Shown here in pieces: positions 14,890-22,696 of a DNA stretch of 27,599 nucleotides. The DNA is from JAAXQD01 sp032126435 (GTDB lineage: Bacteria; Desulfobacterota; Desulfobacteria; Desulfobacterales; UBA11574): the NCBI GenBank assembly GCA_032126435.1, contig JAQBBE010000102.1, positions 1-27,599 on the forward strand. Direction: 5' to 3'. Both the position numbers and the translations under genes were made by a program. The notes under the pieces were generated by a model that saw nothing but the letters and a program-made list of their open reading frames with translations, was not told the origin of the DNA and searched no databases. Numbering within the stretch: the stretch's first letter is position 1; every line of letters starts with the position of its first letter.

Positions 14890-14917
14890 TTGAAATATCA
14901 CAGATAGCCATTATAAT
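14890..14917 (+). promoter_or_regulatory. Sigma70-type promoter of kdsD
   Basis: TTGAAA (14890-14895), 16 bases, perfect TATAAT (14912-14917). The leader of about 85 bases to ATG 15009 contains a perfect 6-bp inverted repeat, TACCCT-AAATG-AGGGTA (14945-14961), which could be an operator or a small hairpin. Confidence 0.65.
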
Positions 14918-15008
14918 TAGCTGTCTTTGATGAAATCATCTTAATACCCTAAATGAGGGTAACAGTAACTTTTACACATCATTATCAAAAACATAGGATA
15001 TATCCCAG

Positions 15009-15983
15009 ATGATTATAAAGCAAGCTGTTGAAGTCTTAAAAATAGAGGCCAAAGGCATTCTGAAACTGGCGGAACGTATTGATAACAACTTTTCTGAAAT
15101 GGTGGAACTCATCTGTCGATCCAAGGGCCGTTTAATCCTGAGCGGCATCGGCAAATCCGGACTGGTCGGCCGGAAAATTGTCGCAACGCTAAACAGCACA
15201 AGAACACGATCGCTCTTTTTACACCCAACCGAGGCCATGCATGGAGATCTCGGCATCGTCGGCTCGGATGATATATTTATTGCACTCTCCAACAGCGGTG
15301 AAACCGACGAACTCAATGTTCTGGTACCGAGTATCCGAAAAATCGGATGCACCATCATTGCCTTTACCGGAAATAAAAATTCGACCCTGGCAAGACACAG
15401 TGACATCGTCATAGATGTTGCCGTAGAGAAGGAGGCCTGCTCACTTGGCCTCGCCCCGACGGCAAGCACAACGGCACTTCTCGCCATGGGGGATGCCCTT
15501 GCCGTTGTTCTGAGTAACAAGAAACATTTTAACTCGATTAATTTTAAAAAGATTCATCCCGGAGGGATTTTGGGCCAGCGGCTTTCAAGCAAAGTTAAAG
15601 ACATCATGTTAACCGGAGAGTCGGTTCCGCAGGTTTCTGAAGGCACCACCATGAAAGACGCCGTCCGGGAAATCAATCGCCTGGAGTTGGGGGTAACGTT
15701 CGTCATAAGATCTGACGGTACATTGGCCGGCATCATCACAGACGGCGACTTGAGACGCCTGATCGCCAAGAACAAATCCATTATCGATCTAACCGTTGAA
15801 GATGTTATGACAAAAGGCCCCCGGACCGTCGACCTGGATTCTCCGGCCTATGATGCCTTGAACATGATGGAACAATTCCAGATCACGGTGCTCCCCATAA
15901 CCGACGCCAACAGAAAGGTTCGGGGAATTTTGCACCTGCATGATATTTTAGGGAAAGGCGAATTCAAATTCAATGGGACCTAA
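15009..15983 (+). CDS. kdsD: Arabinose-5-phosphate isomerase KdsD/KpsF (SIS plus two CBS domains)
   Basis: A 324-residue cytoplasmic enzyme that converts ribulose-5-phosphate to arabinose-5-phosphate, the first step to Kdo for LPS. The SIS sugar-isomerase domain (about 35-180) shows SGIGKSGLVGRK (45-56), HPTEAMHGDLG (72-82), SNSGETDEL (94-102) and HPGG, all standard for KdsD. The C-terminal part has two CBS domains starting near KDIMLTGESVPQV and EDVMTKGPRTVDL. Length agrees with E. coli KdsD (328). AGGA lies 10 bases before ATG 15009. kdtA, the Kdo transferase of the same pathway, lies convergently 1.6 kb downstream. Confidence 0.95.
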   Translation: MIIKQAVEVLKIEAKGILKLAERIDNNFSEMVELICRSKGRLILSGIGKSGLVGRKIVATLNSTRTRSLFLHPTEAMHGDLGIVGSDDIFIALSNSGETDELNVLVPSIRKIGCTIIAFTGNKNSTLARHSDIVIDVAVEKEACSLGLAPTASTTALLAMGDALAVVLSNKKHFNSINFKKIHPGGILGQRLSSKVKDIMLTGESVPQVSEGTTMKDAVREINRLELGVTFVIRSDGTLAGIITDGDLRRLIAKNKSIIDLTVEDVMTKGPRTVDLDSPAYDALNMMEQFQITVLPITDANRKVRGILHLHDILGKGEFKFNGT

Positions 15984-16169
15984 CCCGGATCATCTGAGTA
16001 TTTGTGGGCCGCATTGCCTGATATCGTTAAAAGGATCCCCCATCTTCTTCGTTACCTGCCCGCCGTACAAAACTTTGGCAGGCGGGTCAAAGGCTCGCCG
16101 AAGTCTTGCTGCAGGGAACGTGCTCGCTGTTTCAGTTCAACGTAAAGAACCATGAAAAAAGAGGACATC

Positions 16170-17492
16170 ATGAAATTCGATGGCATTGACACCACAATAC
16201 AGACCCTCGGCCCCCTGAAAATCCCATCACCCATCCAGAGGGAAGAAAACACCCTCAGCCGAAATTTTGTGGACGATACAGACAAGGTTGTTCTGGATGT
16301 AAAATTAAAAAACCTGATCAAGATGGTCGAAGAAGGGAAAGATTTCACCGCATTTGAGCTGGCCGGACCCAGAAAAAAATTATATTTCGATCCGAGCAAG
16401 CTTCGGTGTGCACTGGTAACCTGCGGCGGCTTGTGTCCAGGTTTGAACGATATCATTCGAGCCATCGTTCTGGAACTTTTCTACGGTTACGGCGTCAAAA
16501 ATGTTTTCGGCTTCAAATACGGTCTTCAGGGATTTATTTCAAAATACAAACATGACATTATGGATCTTAAACCGGAAACTGTAGGCAATATACACGAAAT
16601 GGGGGGATCGATTCTCGGATCTTCAAGAGGCCCGCAACCCATAGACGAAATTGTCGACACCCTTGAAAGGATGAACATCGGCATCCTGTTTATGGTCGGC
16701 GGCGATGGAACCCTTATGGCGGCCACCAAAATTGCAGATTCTATCACGGAGCGCGGCCTGAAGATCAGCATTGTCGGAATTCCAAAAACCATCGACAATG
16801 ATATCCATCTGGTCTCACGTTCTTTTGGCTTTGATACTGCAGTGGATGTTTCGACACAGGCCATCAGAAGTGCTCATAACGAATCCGCAGCATACCCCAA
16901 TGGCATCGGCCTTATTAAGCTGATGGGAAGACATTCGGGTTTCATCGCAGCCACCGCAACCCTGGCTCAACAGGATGTAAATTTTGTGCTGATACCCGAG
17001 GTAGATTTTGATGTTGAAGGGCCCAACGGCTTCCTCGCCGCCCTTGAAAAACGCTTGAGTCAAAGAGGACATGCCGTGATTGTTGCGGCAGAGGGTGCAG
17101 GTCAAAAGTTTTTTGAAAACAACAAAACCGAACGTGATGAATCCGGAAACATCCGGCTCAAGAATATCGGAGGCTTCCTTAAAGATGTCATATCGACTTA
17201 TTTCAAAGAAAAAAATATCGATATATCTTTAAAATATATCGATCCCAGTTATATGATCAGAAGCCTCCCTGCCAATGCCAACGATAATGTATTCTGCAGT
17301 TTCCTGGGACGTGATGCTGTTCATGCGGGTATGGCGGGCAAGACAAAACTCCTCATCGGCCGGTGGAACAACCATTTTGTGCACATTCCCATGAGTGCCT
17401 CGGCAGGAAAGCGCAAACAGGTCAATCCAAAAGGAAAATTGTGGTTGAGTGTCTTGGGCGCAACAGGTCAGGGTTCGCTGAAAAACGATTGA
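16170..17492 (+). CDS. ATP-type 6-phosphofructokinase (long, mixed-signature group)
   Basis: A 440-residue phosphofructokinase. TCGGLCPGLND (84-94) is the nucleotide loop, GGDGT (177-181) the phosphoryl-donor site, PKTIDND (205-211) contains the catalytic base D209, and MGRHSGFIA binds substrate. The donor position reads G (GGDG), as in ATP enzymes, whereas PPi enzymes usually have GGDD; the Lys of PKTIDND is typical of PPi enzymes. This mixed G/K pattern is, as I recall, that of the trypanosome/spirochaete clade of ATP-dependent enzymes with a long N-terminus, so ATP is the likelier donor. ATG 16170 has GAGG 5 bases upstream; ATG 16152 would add six residues without a ribosome site. It follows kdsD by about 190 bases. 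Confidence 0.9.
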   Translation: MKFDGIDTTIQTLGPLKIPSPIQREENTLSRNFVDDTDKVVLDVKLKNLIKMVEEGKDFTAFELAGPRKKLYFDPSKLRCALVTCGGLCPGLNDIIRAIVLELFYGYGVKNVFGFKYGLQGFISKYKHDIMDLKPETVGNIHEMGGSILGSSRGPQPIDEIVDTLERMNIGILFMVGGDGTLMAATKIADSITERGLKISIVGIPKTIDNDIHLVSRSFGFDTAVDVSTQAIRSAHNESAAYPNGIGLIKLMGRHSGFIAATATLAQQDVNFVLIPEVDFDVEGPNGFLAALEKRLSQRGHAVIVAAEGAGQKFFENNKTERDESGNIRLKNIGGFLKDVISTYFKEKNIDISLKYIDPSYMIRSLPANANDNVFCSFLGRDAVHAGMAGKTKLLIGRWNNHFVHIPMSASAGKRKQVNPKGKLWLSVLGATGQGSLKND

Positions 17493-17566
17493 TCCCTCCT
17501 GTTTATCCTAATGTTGCATCGGAATCGGTCAACCATAAACCCATTGTGCTCACGGGGTTGAATTCT

Positions 17567-18877
17567 TCATGGGAGATTCGGATAAAGCAATCGATATATG
17601 ACATCTGCATGTTTGCCGGCAGCCCCTTTGTTCAACATGACGGCTTCTTTGGCCAATCTTCCAACGGCATCGGCCTCAGCGGGATGTGTCAGATAATACA
17701 GCGCTCTTTCAGCCAATTCCCGGCCGTCTTTTACCTGAATACCGCCCCCGGTTTTGTCCAGAAGCGCTTTGGCATCCAGAAAATCATCCATGGACGGACC
17801 GTAAAGTACGGGTTTGCCCCACACCGCTGCTTCAAGAATATTCTGTCCGCCCAAAGGTTCCAGGCTTCCCCCACAAAAAACGATTGATGCGATACTGTAT
17901 GTGGATTGCAAATCTCCGATGGTGTCCATAATCACCACCGAAGCCGTTCTGAGGCCACCGGTTTTGTCAATATCGGTTTTGAATTGGCATGAAAGCCCGC
18001 GCCTTATAACCATATCTTTTATGTGGCGGACTCTTTCCAAATGCCGCGGTGCGATGATAAGAAGGGTTTCAGGTAAAGTTTCGAGAATCTTTTCATACAC
18101 ATCGACAACGATTTCATGCTCTGATCCCCGGGTACTGCCGGCAACAAAAACGGGGATATTTTCATTTAAATTGTAGAATTTCTCAATTTTGTCTTTAATG
18201 GTGGGATCGGCCATGGGTAGCAAAAGATCGTATTTTGCATTCCCGTTGACCACTATCTTTTCCCGGGGGACACCCAGCATCATCAATCGCTGTGCGTCTG
18301 CCTCTTGAATCATACTAAAGGATTCCACCTGTCTTAAGACTTCCCGGATTAGACAGCGAATCTTCAGGTATCCTTGAATGGAACGAACAGAGATTCTGCC
18401 ATTGACAAGTGCAAGCCTCACACCCATCCTGCGGGCTTCAAACAACCAGTTTGGCCAGATCTCGGTTTCAAGACATACGAGGATGTCCGGCCTTATGGTG
18501 GACAGGGCTTTGCGAACAGAAACGATGAAGTCGATGGGGGCATAAACGCAAGTTGCCTTTGATCGAAGTTTATCTCTGGCCAAAGCCTGACCATGTTCTG
18601 TTGTGGTTGAAAGGATTACGGCACCCTGGGGTATCCAATCGTTCCAGAGATTCAACAATCGCCACTGCGGCGCTCACCTCCCCCACCGAAGCCGCATGTA
18701 ACCATATTTTGGGCGAGCCCGAAATACGATTCACAAGCGACTTGGGGTAAAATCCAAGACGCTGGTTTATACCATCTCTGTAGCGACCGGTTAGGCGTGT
18801 ATAAAACCAAAAAGGCGGGAAAAAAATAAAAAAAACCCGATAATAAGAAAATTATACGCTTTATAGACAATATTCAT
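17567..18877 (-). CDS. kdtA: Kdo transferase KdtA/WaaA with two apparent frameshifts near the N-terminus
   Basis: KdtA adds Kdo from CMP-Kdo to lipid A at the inner membrane. From 18658 down to 17567 the frame is intact and typical (STTTEHGQAL, LETEIWPNWLFEA, NGRIS, VNGNAKYD, VAGSTRGSEHE, APRHLERV, GGSLEPLGGQNILE). Upstream the expected N-terminal part is present but in another frame: GRYRDGINQRLGFYPKSL and PKIWLHAASVGEVSAAVA, including the SVGE active-site glutamate region. The membrane anchor starts at ATG 18877 (MNIVYKAYNFLIIG) in the same frame as the body. Two single-base changes restore one 436-residue reading of normal family length: one T added in the T8 run near 18830, and one G removed in the GGG near 18630. 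As written, only about 363 residues from a TTG at 18658 are open, lacking anchor and SVGE motif. It may be broken, slippage-dependent, or carry sequence errors. Confidence 0.85.
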
Positions 18878-19003
18878 ATGCTTGGCCCGATTTGCTCGCC
18901 GGCCCGATTGTTTCAATGGTATTTATTTTATACCCTGATTTCGCACCCAACCGTTTGCCCGACCTCAAGGTTCATATCGCCTTGAAGAAAATATATGGGG
19001 CGA

Positions 19004-20989
19004 TCAGTGCTCCAGCTGGAAAAAACGATTGCCTTTTATTTGAAGAAGATAGAGCCGTTTTCGGACCTCCCCATCATTATCAAAAGATGTAAGGCCGGTG
19101 ACCCCTTGAAAATCGGTGAGTCTTTCGAGCTCATTTTTTATTGTGCTTCTAAATCGAATATCCGGCCGGCTGACCATCTGAAACAGTATCATGGCAGTAT
19201 CATAGGTAACGGCCTCAATGAATCCCGGCTTCTGATCAAACACTTTCTGATAAATTCCGACAAAATTTTTGACATTCTCTGAGGCATCTTCGGCAAAGAA
19301 ACCATCCGGTACAACGGCACCCTGTACATATTGCCGTGCCATGGTAATTAATTGGTCTGAATGCCACAAATTGGTTCCCAACAAATAGGTATCTTTGACA
19401 TCGTAAAAAGCAAGCTGCGGAATTATAAGACCGGCTTTTGTGGGAGCGTCCGGAATAAAGATGGCATCAAAATCAACAATGGCCTCGGGTTTCTCATTCT
19501 CTCCGGTTTGGATATTTTCATGGTCTTCAACAGGGTGTACTACCAGGGGATCTGTGGTGCTGTCGGTTGAGGTTTCAGTGTTTTCTTGCGCATCCGCCGC
19601 TAAATCCGTAATTTTAAGATTCTCAGGCACCTCATAGTAAAGTCCCGCGAGCTTTTTTATGGGATCGGCAAAATCTGTATGGGTCGGGTTGTACGATTCG
19701 ACGCCAACAACGCTGCCCCCATGAGCGATCACCTGGTCCCAGAAAAGATTCATAAACGTTGTACCGTACTTTTCATCCGGATAAAGAATCGCAAACCTTT
19801 TAACCCCAAGGGCTTTCACAGCATAAGAGACCAGCGTCTCAACCTGATTGCCGGGTGTAAAAAAATTTCTAAAAACATAGTCACCGATTCGAGTGATATT
19901 GTCTTTCTGCGTTAACGTAATTATGGGGATTCCTTTATTCTGTGCCGCTGTGGCAGCGGATTCGGCGGTAATAAACGGTCCGATAATCGCAGCGACATTT
20001 TCATCATACAGTTCTTTTACGGCCATAGCAGCCTTAACCGGATCAGATGCGGTATCCTTAATGATTACTTTAATAGAAGGCTGGCTGTTTTTAGCACTAA
20101 ATTGACTCAAAGCGAGTTCAACGGCAGTTAACGCCCGGTTACCGTAAATTTTATACGGGCCGCTTAAGGGCAGCAAACATCCGATTGTGTAGCGACTATA
20201 AACGGATTTTTTATGAATTGAAGCCAACAGACTTTTTGCCTGCTGCACATTCTCGTGCATGGGGAATTTTTCTATGAAAGCCGACAAAACCTTTAACGCT
20301 TCATCATATTTTTCTTCCTCGGTATAGTTCAGCCCAAGCTGGAACATCAGGTAGCCTTTTGGAACGTCATCTTCCAAGGGGCCTATCAGAGAAACGAGAT
20401 CTTCAGAGCCAAGCTGTCGGACGGCATTTTTCAATGTTATGAGAATGGTTTCTTTTTCCGGCTCCCCTGCTTGTCTAATGGCCATGATATAATAATAAAC
20501 GGCATCTCTTGGAGCGCCAATGGCCATATAGGTGTTGCCCAGCAGCATATAGGCTCTAAGAAGGTGAACCCCTGAAACAGAAACTTCAATAAGGTCCGCT
20601 GCCTGATCGATGACATCTTCATAGTATCCCTGATTGTAAAACATGGTCAGTATTTCTATCCTGGCATCGGGAACAAAGATACTTTCCGGATATTCGATGA
20701 TGAGACGTTCATAGGCATTGCGCGCTTTATCATTGTCGCCAAAGATGGCATAAACCGATCCTATCTTCATCAAAACTGCATCGGCCATAGGTCGGTCCGG
20801 AAATCTTTCGAGATACTCGCTGTAAGCATCGAGGGCTTCTTGGAAGGATTCTGCCTGAAGCATTTTTTCAGCCCTTGAAAATAGCGCATCCGCAGGATCA
20901 AGCCTAACAGGCGCCATTTTTGGCACGCAGGCCCATAAAAAGAGAACGCCTGTCACGAAAAAAATTATTCGAATCGGTTTCATAAGCAT
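19004..20989 (-). CDS. Lipoprotein with TPR repeats and periplasmic-binding fold (penicillin-binding-protein activator / LpoA-like)
   Basis: A 661-residue predicted lipoprotein. The signal peptide ends at L18-W-A-C21; Trp at -2 is unusual, but the hydrophobic stretch is clear. Residues about 30-260 are TPR-like helical repeats (SRAEKMLQAESFQEALDAY, KARNAYERLIIEYPES, EEKYDEALKVLSAFIEKFP). From about 272 onward a type I periplasmic-binding (ABC amino-acid receptor) domain begins IGCLLPLSGPYKIYGNRAL, with AAIIGPFITAESAATA. TPR plus this fold matches LpoA-type activators of peptidoglycan synthases, though a ligand-binding role is also possible. An acidic, Thr/Glu-rich insertion (about 478-522) interrupts the binding domain. 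ATG 20989 or 20983 may be the start; no ribosome site is clear. Divergent from tyrA. Confidence 0.82.
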   Translation of the reverse strand: MLMKPIRIIFFVTGVLFLWACVPKMAPVRLDPADALFSRAEKMLQAESFQEALDAYSEYLERFPDRPMADAVLMKIGSVYAIFGDNDKARNAYERLIIEYPESIFVPDARIEILTMFYNQGYYEDVIDQAADLIEVSVSGVHLLRAYMLLGNTYMAIGAPRDAVYYYIMAIRQAGEPEKETILITLKNAVRQLGSEDLVSLIGPLEDDVPKGYLMFQLGLNYTEEEKYDEALKVLSAFIEKFPMHENVQQAKSLLASIHKKSVYSRYTIGCLLPLSGPYKIYGNRALTAVELALSQFSAKNSQPSIKVIIKDTASDPVKAAMAVKELYDENVAAIIGPFITAESAATAAQNKGIPIITLTQKDNITRIGDYVFRNFFTPGNQVETLVSYAVKALGVKRFAILYPDEKYGTTFMNLFWDQVIAHGGSVVGVESYNPTHTDFADPIKKLAGLYYEVPENLKITDLAADAQENTETSTDSTTDPLVVHPVEDHENIQTGENEKPEAIVDFDAIFIPDAPTKAGLIIPQLAFYDVKDTYLLGTNLWHSDQLITMARQYVQGAVVPDGFFAEDASENVKNFVGIYQKVFDQKPGFIEAVTYDTAMILFQMVSRPDIRFRSTIKNELERLTDFQGVTGLTSFDNDGEVRKRLYLLQIKGNRFFQLEH

Positions 20990-21401
20990 ATCTAAAACGA
21001 TGTTGAGATCAAATATTTTACGCTTGACTTTTACTCTGATTCAATAACAAAGGCAAGCATAACCTGATACTTTACTTCGGGCTCGCTCAAAAATAAGTTC
21101 ACATTTTAAAGCACCGATCCATCCTGTCTAACTGTGCTGCGCGTCGGTCGAACGGGTCGGCCATTCGCCCTTCTCTCCGGTTGTCATGGGGGCGCCTCGA
21201 CGCCGGATATATAAGTTATTTTTTTTCGAAAGTCCTTGCCCTTGCCAAACACCTTATAAAAATGATATATACCATGACCTTTTGAAATAAACGCGCGTTT
21301 TTGAATCTAATCCATAGAGGCTGAACGCCATTTAAAAAGATAATGGCTCCGAAAAGACCCATTTTACAAAACCGTCAAAAATCAAGTGAATTCAAAAAAT
21401 C
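20990..21401. other. Divergent intergenic region, lipoprotein gene / tyrA
   Basis: No gene seen. A weak plus-strand candidate promoter for tyrA is TTGCCA (21242-21247), 18 bases, TATATA (21266-21271), leaving a leader of about 120 bases. The middle part (about 21120-21210) is more GC-rich than its surroundings, without a recognisable element. Confidence 0.35.
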
Positions 21402-22583
21402 ATGAACATCCAAGACCCAAAACGACCCTCATCACCAAGTGAAAAACCGGCCGGCCGCAACGTCGATCAAAAACTCGAGAACCTGAGGCAGGGCCTCGAT
21501 GCCATTGACCGGAAAATCGTTGCTCTGCTTGCGGAACGCCAGACTGAAGTCGAACGCGTGGTTGCACTTAAAAAAACCTACAACATTCCTGTCTATCATC
21601 CGGCCCGGGAAGAAAACTTGATCTCTCACCGCCGCAATCAGGGGATTGAAGCAGGACTCGATCCGGATTATATCGAAGAGATCTACCGGCGTATTCTCCG
21701 CCAGTCACGGGTTGAGCAGTCCGCCCAAATGGCTCAAAAAGGGATACGCGCCGGAGCAGCCGTGCTTCTCATCGGAGGTCAGGGGAGTATGGGACAATAT
21801 TTCCATCGATGGTTTGCCGAAGCCGGTTACCAGGTGCGTATCCTGGACCGCCAGGATTGGCCGAACGTTGTCAGACTCTGCCAGGGTATTGAACTTGCCA
21901 TGATCAGTGTGCCCATTGAAATAACCGCTGCGGTGGCCAAAAGAATCGGCCCTCACCTTCCCGGCAGTTGTGTTCTGGCAGATATCACCAGTATAAAAAA
22001 AGCGCCTTTAAATGCCATGCTCGAGGCGCATAAAGGCCCGGTGATCGGCTTACATCCCCTCTTCGGTCCCACCACCTCAACCATGGACAAACAGATTGTC
22101 ATCGTAACGCCCGGCAGGGATCTATCCGGCTGTCAATGGCTGGTCGACCAGTTCAGTGTCTGGGGAAGCATTATATTGCAAGTCGATGCCGGTGAGCACG
22201 ACAAAATCATGTCCATCGTTCAAACGGTGAGACATTTTGCCACTTTTGCTTTTGGTCAATTTCTCTGTAAAAAACAGATCGACTTGTCACGGACATTGGA
22301 ATTCTCCAGCCCCATATACCGCCTTGAGCTGGGGATGGTGGGCCGGCTTTTCGCCCAGGATCCATCCCTTTACTCTGAAATAATATTCGCGTCAGCCGAA
22401 CGGTGCACCTTATTGAGAGAATATCTCGATTCTCTTTCAAACAACCTTGACATGGTGGAGAAGGGTGACAAGGAAATGTTCCTTGCCGAATTTAAAAAAA
22501 TCTCGGACTGGTTCGGGCCGTTCAGCGAACAGGCCATGCGGGAGAGTACATATCTGATTGACAAGCTCATCGAACGTTTTTAA
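21402..22583 (+). CDS. tyrA: Bifunctional chorismate mutase / prephenate dehydrogenase (TyrA, T-protein)
   Basis: A 393-residue fusion enzyme of tyrosine biosynthesis. The N-terminal AroQ-type chorismate mutase (about 22-108) shows LRQGLDAIDRKIVALLAERQ, the VALKK segment, the PVYHPAREENLI block and IYRRILRQSR. The C-terminal prephenate dehydrogenase (about 118-390) has the NAD loop LLIGGQGSMGQYF (122-134), ISVPIE, DITSIKK and GLHPLFGP with H218 at the place of the catalytic histidine of E. coli TyrA. Domain order and length match the enterobacterial T-protein. No ribosome site precedes ATG 21402. About 20 extra polar residues lie before the mutase domain. Confidence 0.94.
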   Translation: MNIQDPKRPSSPSEKPAGRNVDQKLENLRQGLDAIDRKIVALLAERQTEVERVVALKKTYNIPVYHPAREENLISHRRNQGIEAGLDPDYIEEIYRRILRQSRVEQSAQMAQKGIRAGAAVLLIGGQGSMGQYFHRWFAEAGYQVRILDRQDWPNVVRLCQGIELAMISVPIEITAAVAKRIGPHLPGSCVLADITSIKKAPLNAMLEAHKGPVIGLHPLFGPTTSTMDKQIVIVTPGRDLSGCQWLVDQFSVWGSIILQVDAGEHDKIMSIVQTVRHFATFAFGQFLCKKQIDLSRTLEFSSPIYRLELGMVGRLFAQDPSLYSEIIFASAERCTLLREYLDSLSNNLDMVEKGDKEMFLAEFKKISDWFGPFSEQAMRESTYLIDKLIERF

Positions 22584-22696
22584 TATATTTTATATTTTAA
22601 AACCGTTACGTAAGATCGTCCGATATTGCCGCAGCATTTGGAAATTATCACAGATCAATGATGCGTGCAAAATGATACCCCAAAAGGGAGTTGGCA

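Noticed and set aside
14945..14961. Terminator in the kdsD leader
   Set aside because: The 6-bp TACCCT/AGGGTA repeat has no T-run after it; at most an operator or minor hairpin.
14972..15520. 182-codon minus-strand reading opposite kdsD
   Set aside because: Antisense to a clear kdsD with all SIS motifs; Ser/Thr-rich composition is typical of a shadow frame.
18652..18870. Separate 72-residue membrane protein on the minus strand upstream of kdtA
   Set aside because: It uses yet another frame over the kdtA N-terminal region; the KdtA-like residues in the neighbouring frames explain this DNA better.
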